Source: DASXMX01 sp036794395 (GTDB lineage: Bacteria; Planctomycetota; Phycisphaerae; Tepidisphaerales; Tepidisphaeraceae). From it: a stretch of DNA of 10,012 nucleotides. The stretch is from contig DAIRGS010000261.1 in assembly GCA_036794395.1 (NCBI GenBank), forward strand, positions 1-10,012, written 5' to 3'. Of the stretch, positions 1 through 5,299 are shown one piece after another; the stretch's first letter is position 1; each line of letters starts with the position of its first letter. The notes under the pieces are model-generated. The model was given only the letters and a program-made list of their open reading frames with translations, was not told the origin of the DNA and did not search any database. Position numbers and translations under genes: made by a program.

Positions 1-127
1 TTTGTGCGCGGCTCACGCCGCGGGAAAGAAAATCACGCTTGAATAGGGACTAGATTGATTTAAGGTCGACGCAACCTGCCTTGCGAGTGGTTGGAACGAC
101 ATGGTGGGCGTGATTGCAGCATTGAAC

Positions 128-634
128 TCAGGCGGTGGTATCGAGAACCAGACCGGGGGGGAAGCTGCTGATGTTGGAGGCGGTGGAGTTGGGATTGGCG
201 GCGTGAAGCGCCGCCGAGAGCTGGGCACTGAATTGCTTTGGGGAGATGCCGTACGCCTGGAGGGTCTGGTCGAGGGTACGGTGGGTGCCGTCGGCGTCGG
301 AGGTATCGGGAGTGGAGGAGTCGTCCTGATTCGAGGCGGCGGATTTGTTTTGTTTGAGGACGTTGGCGATGGCGTCCCGGATCACTTGGTGGGGATCGTC
401 GGTGGGCTTGGAAGCCTGGAGCGCGCTGGTGACGGCTTGCTCAATCTGCTTCAGGACGCCGCCGGGGAGCTTGGGCAGGGGGGCCGCGGTGCCGAGGGCG
501 GGGATGGAGCCGGTGACCGAGCCGGAAGGCGCGGAGGGGGTCAGGCTGGTGGATACGGGATCGGTGGACAGGGATTTGGCGATTTTCGGGTAGTGGCCGT
601 GATGGGATCTTCCAACGCCTGAGATGGACGACAT
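128..634 (-). CDS. Small Ser/Ala/Pro-rich protein of unknown function
   Basis: The product is 168 residues and I do not recognise a named family. The start is fixed by a strong Shine-Dalgarno (AAGGAG on the minus strand, 640-645) five bases before the ATG at 632-634; the frame stays open upstream but there runs through a palindromic repeat and is not credible. Residues 1-55 are low-complexity (Ser, Pro, Gly, Thr; His-rich near 10-14). Residues 56-96 and about 118-147 look like amphipathic helices (PGGVLKQIEQAVTSAL and LDQTLQAYGISPKQF), separated by an acidic Asp/Ser/Thr linker at 98-116. The C-terminus ends SSFPPGLVLDTTA. From memory, small planctomycete proteins with a 'Gxxx-PxxF...FPPGxxxDTxA' tail exist, but I cannot verify the match. 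No signal peptide, transmembrane segment or catalytic motif is visible. It is transcribed alone, divergently from the propeller gene. The open plus-strand frame opposite is a Gly-rich shadow. Confidence 0.72.
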   Translation of the reverse strand: MSSISGVGRSHHGHYPKIAKSLSTDPVSTSLTPSAPSGSVTGSIPALGTAAPLPKLPGGVLKQIEQAVTSALQASKPTDDPHQVIRDAIANVLKQNKSAASNQDDSSTPDTSDADGTHRTLDQTLQAYGISPKQFSAQLSAALHAANPNSTASNISSFPPGLVLDTTA

Positions 635-639
635 TTCTG

Positions 640-645
640 CTCCTT
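640..645 (-). promoter_or_regulatory. Shine-Dalgarno that fixes the start of the 168-residue gene
   Basis: The minus strand reads AAGGAG, then a 5-nt spacer, then ATG. It is the best ribosome binding site in this frame and excludes the longer open frame that reaches back to 1018. Confidence 0.75.
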
Positions 646-716
646 GGGAAAAATGGCCGGGTACTCCGACTCGGATACATTGAAGATCGGCAGGGAGGTC
701 CGAGAACATGAGAAGG

Positions 717-739
717 TCTGATAATGTTTTGTTATCGGA
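717..739. promoter_or_regulatory. Imperfect 8-bp hairpin, possible operator
   Basis: TCTGATAA (717-724) and TTATCGGA (732-739) pair with one G-T wobble around a 7-nt loop, about 85-105 bp upstream of the leftward start codon. The position suits an operator or 5' UTR element of the 168-residue gene. Role inferred only from symmetry and location. Confidence 0.22.
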
Positions 740-797
740 CGTAGGGGAGCGGGGAGGGGCATGGGAGGATGGGCGGGCATTTGGGCGAGAGGCGCGT

Positions 798-1014
798 GAC
801 ACGTGAAACGTGAAGACGTGATTAGACAATCTTTTGCCCGCGGAGGCGCAACCGAACTGAGTAATTCTTGTCATCCTGGAGCGCAGCGAAGGATCTGCTG
901 GTCGAATGTTCTCCGGAATCAGATCCTTCACTGCGCTCCAGGATGACAATGCTCGGGCTTTAACTGGGCCCGATGCCCTCTTATCACGTTTCATGTCTTT
1001 ACGTTTCACGTGTC
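798..1014. repeat. Nested palindromic intergenic element (outer arms)
   Basis: The left outer arm starts GACACGTGAAACGT at 798 and continues to about 822. The right outer arm, read on the minus strand from 1014 down, begins with the same GACACGTGAAACGT and continues with AAAGAC; the right arm has an extra ATGAAAC-like unit, so the arms differ by one internal repeat. The arms flank about 160 bp that contain a second, unrelated palindrome (868-949). No target-site duplication is evident at the edges and nothing inside encodes a transposase. It could be a composite of two extragenic palindromes or a small non-autonomous element. Confidence 0.7.
868..949. repeat. 30-bp inverted repeat, REP-like hairpin
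   Basis: The arms at 868-897 and 920-949 are exact reverse complements except for one base (core TCATCCTGGAGCGCAG against its complement) around a 22-nt spacer. The motif 'GTCATCCTGxAGCGxAGxGAAGGATCT' is, from memory, one of the palindromic intergenic repeats seen in many unrelated bacterial genomes. In RNA it would form a very stable hairpin. No T-tract follows either arm, so it is not a typical intrinsic terminator, and it lies in a divergent region where no terminator is needed. Confidence 0.85.
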
Positions 1015-1143
1015 GCAATCTGGCAAGGGGCTACAGAATGCGAGCGAGGACGGCTGCAAAACATTTGTGGCGGTGGGCGGGTTGGGATAAAAATGGGGAG
1101 TGTAGTCTGTCCGCAACTTTCAGATCCAAGGCAGAGGTGAACC

Positions 1144-2223
1144 ATGCAGAAATCGGGAACAATCATTTCGGGTGTTTCGCGGCGAACATTTGTGAAGGCG
1201 ACGGCGGGTGTGGCGGCGGCGCTGGCGGCGCCGGCGATTCTTCGGGCGGATGACAAGGCGGGGGACAAGCCGGTGATTTTGGGGAAGGGCGAGCACACGT
1301 ATGAGCTGGTGCCGGGATGGGGGCAGCTGCCGGAGGGGAAGAAGTATGGGAATACACACGCCGTGGTGGAGAGCCAGGACGGGCGGATTTTTATTCACAA
1401 TGCCTCGCCGACTGGGGATGCGACCTGCATTTTCGATGCGGATGGAAAGTTCATCAAGTCATGGGGCAAGCAGTTTGCCGGCGGGGCGCATGGGATGGAT
1501 ATCCGCAAAGAGGGGAACGACGAGTTTCTGTATCTTGCGCCGACGAACATGCACAAGGTGTTCAAGACCACGCTCGACGGCGAAGTGCTGATGGAACTGG
1601 AATACCCGAAAATGGCCCGCGACGTGCGGGATGGCAAAGTGGTGCCGGACTACACGACGCCGAACAAGTACACGCCGACTTTCATTGCCCTGGCGCCCAA
1701 CGGTGATTTTTACGTCACGGACGGATACGGCTCAAACTACGTGCACCGGTACAACCTCAAGGGCGAGTGGATTCAGTCGTGGGGCGGGAAGGGCAAAGAG
1801 CCGGGCCGGATGGACTGCCCGCACGGGATCTGGTGCGACACGCGCGATCCGCAGAACCCGACGATCGTGGTGGCCGACCGGGCCAACGTGCGGCTCCAAT
1901 GGTTCACGCTGGATGGAAAGCTGATCAAGATCATGGCCGATGATCTGCGTCACCCGTGTCATTTCAGCCAGCGCGGCACCGACCTGTTGATTCCGGACCT
2001 GCACGGGCGGGTTACGATCATCGATAAGGACAACAAGCTCATTACTCACCTCGGCGATAATCCCAGTAAAGCCGAGTGGGTCAATCAGTTCCCGCAGTCG
2101 AAGACCAAGCCCGGGGTGTTCTACACGCCGCACGGGGCGACATGGGACCACTCGGGAAATGCATACATTGTCGAGTGGCTGCCGTATGGTCGGGTAACGA
2201 AACTCAAGCGGGTGACTGCTTAG
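1144..2223 (+). CDS. Tat-exported beta-propeller protein (NHL / PAL-like)
   Basis: The product is 359 residues. The ATG follows GAGGTG with suitable spacing. It opens with a twin-arginine signal peptide: SRRTFVK at residues 12-18, an Ala-rich hydrophobic stretch 19-33, and a probable cleavage site after LRA (35), so the folded protein is exported. The rest is an NHL-type beta-propeller with blade-like units such as 'DGRIFIHN' (79-86), 'NGDFYVTDGYG' (186-196) and 'SGNAYIVEW' (337-345). Histidines lie at repeating blade starts: AHGMD (H116), PHGIW (H227) and PHGAT (H330), with Y195 in the DGYG loop. This resembles the zinc-binding propeller of peptidyl-alpha-hydroxyglycine alpha-amidating lyase (PAL), though the residue before the last PH, a Met in animal PAL as I recall it, is Thr here. 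Substrate unknown; lyase activity is a hypothesis. It is a single-gene unit, convergent with the phosphatase gene. Confidence 0.93.
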   Translation: MQKSGTIISGVSRRTFVKATAGVAAALAAPAILRADDKAGDKPVILGKGEHTYELVPGWGQLPEGKKYGNTHAVVESQDGRIFIHNASPTGDATCIFDADGKFIKSWGKQFAGGAHGMDIRKEGNDEFLYLAPTNMHKVFKTTLDGEVLMELEYPKMARDVRDGKVVPDYTTPNKYTPTFIALAPNGDFYVTDGYGSNYVHRYNLKGEWIQSWGGKGKEPGRMDCPHGIWCDTRDPQNPTIVVADRANVRLQWFTLDGKLIKIMADDLRHPCHFSQRGTDLLIPDLHGRVTIIDKDNKLITHLGDNPSKAEWVNQFPQSKTKPGVFYTPHGATWDHSGNAYIVEWLPYGRVTKLKRVTA

Positions 2224-2248
2224 GTTTCGACGCCCGGTTGAAGAGGAT

Positions 2249-2332
2249 TAGCCGCAGATTTCGCAGATGGCCGCAGATGAAGACACGCGCATTTGTCTTC
2301 CATCTGCGGCCATCGGCGCAATCTGCGGCTAG
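2249..2332. repeat. Long imperfect palindrome between convergent genes
   Basis: The arms 2249-2285 and 2294-2332 are near-perfect reverse complements (about 37-39 nt each, few mismatches, 8-nt loop). Each arm contains the unit GCCGCAGATTxCGCxGATG. The 'CCGCAGATTxCGCAGATx' string is, from memory, a common dispersed extragenic repeat in bacterial genomes. It sits 26 bp after the propeller stop and 32 bp before the phosphatase stop. On the plus strand it is followed by CTCTTTGTTTTG, so it may double as an intrinsic terminator for the propeller gene. Terminator role inferred. Confidence 0.85.
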
Positions 2333-2363
2333 CTCTTTGTTTTGAGTTCGACAATTTGGCGGG

Positions 2364-4289
2364 TTATGCGCCGGCGGGAGTCGGCTCGGGCGTTGAGGCC
2401 TGGGCGGGGGCGTGGGGATGGTTGGGGGCGAAGGTTTGCTGGAGTTGGATGGCGACCATGGTGAGGTCGTCGCCGAGGGGGATTTTTCCGCGGAACGCGT
2501 CGATTTGTTTGAGGACGGAGCGGATCACGGGCTCGGCGCCGGCGGATTGATGGCCGTATAGGCTTTGGCGGAGGCGTTCGATTCCGAAGCGTGCGCCCTT
2601 GGCGGATTCGACGTCTATCACGCCATCGGTATACAGGAGCAGGGTGGAGAGGGGCGCGAGATAAAACTCCTCGGTGAGGTACGTGGAGGTTTTCTCGACG
2701 CCCAGGACAAGATTAGGTTCCAAGTTGAGGGGTTTGAAGCTGTTGCCGGCGCCGAGGAAGGGGCCGGGGTGTCCGGCGGTGGCGATTTCGACCCTGCCGG
2801 TGGTGGGGTCGAGCACCAGAATTTGGATGGTGACGAACTGGCCGTTGAAGACCTGGGTGCAGAGCTGGCGGTTAATCTCTTCGAGGCAGCGGCCGGGGTC
2901 TTCTGTGAGGGGAAGGGTGTTGCGGACGAGGAGCTGGGTGGTGGCCATGAGGAAGGCGGCGGCCATTCCGTGGCCGGTGACGTCGCCGATGACGACGGCG
3001 GTTCGGCCGTCGGGGATTTCGAACCAGTTGTAGAAGTCGCCGCTGATCCGGCTGGCGGGCTGGTTGATGGTCGCTATGTCGAGGATCCCATCGTTGGCTC
3101 GTGGGCGGGGGAGCCAATGGAGTTGGATTTCGCGCGCCTGGCGGACTTCTTTTTCGAGCAGCTGGTGACGCTCCCGTTCAGCGCGAACGCGGGTGCGGAT
3201 CAGTTGGATGGCGGTGGAGAGTAGGATGGCGGTCATCGAGAGGGCGACGAAAATGGCCCAGAAGAGAGTGCGTTTGAAGAGTGTGCCGACGACGCCGTCG
3301 ACATCCGCGAGCGGGGTGGCAAGCAGTACGTACCACTGCTTATCGAGGACTTTGACTTCGTGAACGGCGATGATTGATGGGACGAGCGTTCGGGTTCCGA
3401 CCATAAAGGACTGGGAAAGGACGCTGGTGCCGCTGTCGAGTGTTGGGCCACTGGTCAGACAATTGATTTCGGAGGCGATGACTGGATCGATCGTGCCGCC
3501 GATCTCGTCGGAAGCGGAAGCGGCCATCACGGTCATTTTTTCGTCCAGGAGGAATGCCGAAACGTCCTGGGAATGATTAGCTTCGGACTGATTAGCCTCG
3601 TCGAAGAACTGCTTGGCTGTCGGCCGAACGGGAACGGTAGCGACCAGAAGGAAATCCCGGGTGGTACCCTGAATCGGGATCCCGATGACGCTGAACCGAT
3701 GCGAATCGCCACGTGTGCCGCTGATTTGGCGGAGAGAAAGAATTTGCGATTTTTCCACAGTGTCGAGCCATTCGTGGGCTCCGGTGGCAATGTCCTGTGA
3801 ATCGGGCTTGTCGGGCTGCTCCGCCAAGGTCCTCAAAACGGTGAATGAGCCGTCTTTTGGATAAACGAACAGGTGCGAGACACGCCTGTTGAGTTGGTAA
3901 GGAAGAGCCGCCTCGAGTGTTCGAATCTGGGGCGGCAAGGCGCGCGAGGAGTCGCCTCGTCGTCGAACCGGGCCGGGGGGAAACGTGGGCTGGGGACGCA
4001 ATCGCATTGCGTCGGCCCCCAGCGCGGCGTCCTCGGAGACATCGGAGTCGGGACTATGAGGCTTGAACAGCTCCAAATCGCTGATGATCCCTCCGTAATA
4101 TCCGCGAATTCCACTGGCGGTCTGGTTTGCAAGTAGTCCCAACTGGGCTTGAGACTGGTCCTGGGCCTGGCGGTGCGCGGAGCGGTAGACGGCATGGGAC
4201 GCGCCGATGACCAGGGTCAATACGCCGAGCAATAATGCCAGGTGAACCAGGATGATGCGGCGGGCAAACCGTTTGAGGCTTCGATCCAT
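2364..4289 (-). CDS. Membrane sensor with SpoIIE/PP2C-type phosphatase domain
   Basis: The product is 641 residues, a probable Ser/Thr phosphatase of the RsbU/SpoIIE family that dephosphorylates an anti-anti-sigma (STAS) partner. I chose the ATG at 4289, ten bases after AAGGA (4300-4304); a GTG at 4298 lies only 1 nt from that site. Order: transmembrane segment about 12-34; extracytoplasmic sensor about 35-340 whose end (QWYVLLATPL) looks like a Cache-type fold; second transmembrane segment about 342-364; short charged helix 365-390 with no obvious HAMP; then the phosphatase domain from the IQLHWLP linker to about 617. Metal-binding acidic residues are in place: SGDFYN (D418), GDVTGHG (D436), YTDGV (D555) and GDDLT (D607, D608), so it should be active. 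The tail is Pro/Ala-rich. No partner anti-sigma or STAS gene is in the window. The nearest same-strand neighbour upstream is the PilZ gene, separated by a terminator and a repeat, so it probably has its own promoter. Confidence 0.95.
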   Translation of the reverse strand: MDRSLKRFARRIILVHLALLLGVLTLVIGASHAVYRSAHRQAQDQSQAQLGLLANQTASGIRGYYGGIISDLELFKPHSPDSDVSEDAALGADAMRLRPQPTFPPGPVRRRGDSSRALPPQIRTLEAALPYQLNRRVSHLFVYPKDGSFTVLRTLAEQPDKPDSQDIATGAHEWLDTVEKSQILSLRQISGTRGDSHRFSVIGIPIQGTTRDFLLVATVPVRPTAKQFFDEANQSEANHSQDVSAFLLDEKMTVMAASASDEIGGTIDPVIASEINCLTSGPTLDSGTSVLSQSFMVGTRTLVPSIIAVHEVKVLDKQWYVLLATPLADVDGVVGTLFKRTLFWAIFVALSMTAILLSTAIQLIRTRVRAERERHQLLEKEVRQAREIQLHWLPRPRANDGILDIATINQPASRISGDFYNWFEIPDGRTAVVIGDVTGHGMAAAFLMATTQLLVRNTLPLTEDPGRCLEEINRQLCTQVFNGQFVTIQILVLDPTTGRVEIATAGHPGPFLGAGNSFKPLNLEPNLVLGVEKTSTYLTEEFYLAPLSTLLLYTDGVIDVESAKGARFGIERLRQSLYGHQSAGAEPVIRSVLKQIDAFRGKIPLGDDLTMVAIQLQQTFAPNHPHAPAQASTPEPTPAGA

Positions 4290-4299
4290 CAGCGACACG

Positions 4300-4304
4300 T
4301 CCTT
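4300..4304 (-). promoter_or_regulatory. Shine-Dalgarno that decides the phosphatase start
   Basis: The minus strand reads AAGGA here. It is 10 nt from the ATG at 4289 but only 1 nt from the in-frame GTG at 4298, so the ATG is the better start; the two proteins differ by three residues. Confidence 0.55.
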
Positions 4305-4392
4305 ATCGAGGCCATCGAACGGCCTGCATCTATCAGTACCGAGCTTAAGATTAGTTATTCATCCTGAATTTAACATGAATATGAGGAAAACC

Positions 4393-4471
4393 TGGCGTGG
4401 TTGCTTTAGCAACCATGTCCTACCGNNNNNNNNNNATCCGGAATACCATGGTTGCTGAAGCAACCACGCCA
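4393..4471. repeat. Double palindrome interrupted by an assembly gap
   Basis: The arms 4393-4417 and 4447-4471 are 25-nt reverse complements with one mismatch. Each arm is itself palindromic (GGTTGCTTTAGCAACC on the left, GGTTGCTGAAGCAACC on the right), so the element can form either two small hairpins or one large one. The gap 4426-4435 lies in the loop, between TCCTACCG and ATCCGGAATACC. It sits between the 3' end of the PilZ gene and the start of the phosphatase gene and is probably a dispersed extragenic repeat. Confidence 0.85.
4426..4435. other. Assembly gap (10 N)
   Basis: Ten Ns in the loop of a palindromic repeat. A repeat of this kind is a normal place for an assembler to break, and the true length is unknown. 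Confidence 0.97.
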
Positions 4472-4485
4472 TAAATAAAGAAGCG

Positions 4486-4513
4486 GGCCCGCCTTCCGAG
4501 AGAAGGGCGGGCC
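4486..4513 (-). terminator. Intrinsic terminator of the PilZ gene
   Basis: Read on the minus strand, GGCCCGCCCTTC (4513-4502), a 5-nt loop, then GAAGGCGGGCC (4496-4486) form a G+C-rich stem with one bulged base. It is followed by CGCTTCTTTATTTAT, a T-rich tract. It lies about 66 bp after the PilZ stop codon, which suits transcription termination of that gene. Confidence 0.75.
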
Positions 4514-4579
4514 GGTGAGGCTTATGCCGCCGGCACAATCGACGGGTTGTCGTTGCGCGTCGGCGGATTGTGTGTTGAG

Positions 4580-4975
4580 TTAGGCGGCGTCGAGATGAGC
4601 GGCGATTCCTGCGAGGAATTCCACGCCGACTTCAACGCGTCCACGGATGCGGCGGTCTTCGCGGTTCACCCACACTACGCGTGCCGGGAGCATGTGGCGG
4701 CGATTAGCGAGGGCTTGGCCGCGATCGTTTAGGCCAACGTGAATGCTGAGCATGTCGCCGGGCTGAACAGGGGCGAAGCTGGGGAGTTCGATGCGGAGGC
4801 CGGTGGCGCTGATGTCTTCGGTTTGGCCACCGAAGTAGCGGGCGGCGTTGGCATCGTACACTTTAACCGAGCGGGCTTGGCGGACGCGCAGGCCCCGACG
4901 GCGTTCGATGCTGTCGATCACATCCGAATCGTGCTCGGTTTCAATATCCATCACCGAATCAGTCACCAGCAACAT
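4580..4975 (-). CDS. PilZ-domain protein, probable c-di-GMP receptor
   Basis: The product is 131 residues, a single-domain PilZ protein expected to bind cyclic di-GMP in the cytoplasm and pass the signal to a partner. The ATG is 6 nt from a strong GGAGG (4982-4986 on the minus strand). Residues 1-24 are an acidic lead. The PilZ signature follows: RRRGLRVR at about 26-33 supplies the arginines that clamp the ligand, and the second motif DISATG at about 54-59 matches the D/NxSxxG consensus. The beta-barrel ends with VGVEFL near 116-121. Both ligand-binding motifs look intact, so binding is likely. It is a single-gene unit with its own terminator, divergent from leuS. The output process (motility, exopolysaccharide, adhesion) cannot be told from this window. 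Confidence 0.94.
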   Translation of the reverse strand: MLLVTDSVMDIETEHDSDVIDSIERRRGLRVRQARSVKVYDANAARYFGGQTEDISATGLRIELPSFAPVQPGDMLSIHVGLNDRGQALANRRHMLPARVVWVNREDRRIRGRVEVGVEFLAGIAAHLDAA

Positions 4976-5202
4976 ACCGTGCCTCCGGCAAATTTAGCCC
5001 AGGTTCAATGTCCACTTCCGTTATCGGAGCACGATCGGGAGAAGTTAGAGAAAATCTTGAGGGAAATGAGCGGGCGGCTTTATGGGGCGCTGCGGAAATA
5101 CTGAAATCTTGGTTTTTGACTACTTGGACTTGAGGGAAAGGGGATGGAATTTGAAAAAAGTTCTTGGCAAGTAGAAGGAATCGCTCGGCGATGCAGGGGG
5201 TT

Positions 5203-5232
5203 GGGCGGACAAAGGGGCACAGGGGTCCGCCC
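5203..5232. repeat. GGGCGGAC/GTCCGCCC inverted repeat
   Basis: Perfect 8-bp arms (5203-5210 and 5225-5232) flank a 14-nt G-rich loop. The string resembles the 'GTAGGGGCGGACCCCTGTG' extragenic repeat that I recall from many environmental genomes. It argues that the in-frame extension of leuS upstream of 5300 is not coding. Confidence 0.6.
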
Positions 5233-5285
5233 CTACGCGGTGAGGGATCGAGCTTGGCGCGGTTACGTCTCGGGGTGTGGGCGGC

Positions 5286-5291
5286 TATTAT
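5286..5291 (+). promoter_or_regulatory. -10-like hexamer 8 nt before the leuS start
   Basis: TATTAT is followed by 8 nt and then the leuS ATG. There is no Shine-Dalgarno in this spacer and no good -35 at 17 nt. The spacing would place the transcript start at or next to the ATG, giving a leaderless or near-leaderless mRNA. Inferred from sequence and spacing only. Confidence 0.35.
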
Positions 5292-5299
5292 CCGGGTCT

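Larger units (their letters stand above)
635..1143. other. Divergent intergenic region with palindromic repeats
   Basis: About 509 bp lie between the divergent 168-residue gene and the propeller gene. The left third (635-797) should hold the leftward promoter; it contains a short TCCGA/TCGGA palindrome (665-675) and an imperfect hairpin (717-739), but I see no clear -35/-10 pair. The middle (798-1014) is a nested palindromic repeat, listed separately. The right part (1015-1143) should hold the rightward promoter; a weak candidate is TTGGGA at 1082 with TAGTCT at 1103 (15 nt spacer), which I do not consider good enough to call. I see no protein-coding or RNA gene here. Confidence 0.6.
4976..5299. 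other. Divergent intergenic region, PilZ to leuS
   Basis: A 324-bp non-coding stretch. It holds the PilZ ribosome binding site (4982-4986), a short TCCG-TTAT-CGGA palindrome near 5030, a GGGCGGAC repeat (5203-5232) and a -10-like TATTAT (5286-5291) just before leuS. A plus-strand frame ending at 5104 (tail LEKILREMSGRLYGALRKY) could encode about 41 residues from a GTG at 4979, but it would overlap the PilZ ribosome binding site and has no ribosome binding site of its own. I did not see a T-box leader or any other recognisable riboswitch upstream of leuS. Confidence 0.55.

Noticed and set aside
7..22. Hairpin CGCGGC-TCAC-GCCGCG at the left edge as a terminator
   Set aside because: Six-base stem without a T-tract on either strand; about 105 bp after the minus-strand stop. 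Too weak to call.
101..622. 173-codon plus-strand open frame, Gly-rich product
   Set aside because: It is the mirror of the 128-634 minus gene, which has a strong Shine-Dalgarno; the Gly/Val-rich product is what the reverse strand of Ala/Pro/Ser-rich codons gives, and it has no ribosome binding site.
632..1018. N-terminal extension of the 168-residue protein back to 1018
   Set aside because: The extension is translated palindromic repeat, and the internal ATG at 634 has an AAGGAG site with 5-nt spacing.
2565..3224. 219-codon plus-strand frame inside the phosphatase gene
   Set aside because: Gly/Glu/Val-rich shadow opposite a gene with a complete set of SpoIIE motifs.
4979..5104. Possible 41-codon plus-strand gene with tail LEKILREMSGRLYGALRKY
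   Set aside because: The helix-like tail is tempting, but the only start is a GTG over the PilZ ribosome binding site with no ribosome binding site of its own; not enough to call.
5144..5299. Upstream ATG adding 52 residues to LeuRS
   Set aside because: The extension runs through the GGGCGGAC repeat and has no counterpart in the family, which begins near MxYNFxxIEKKW.
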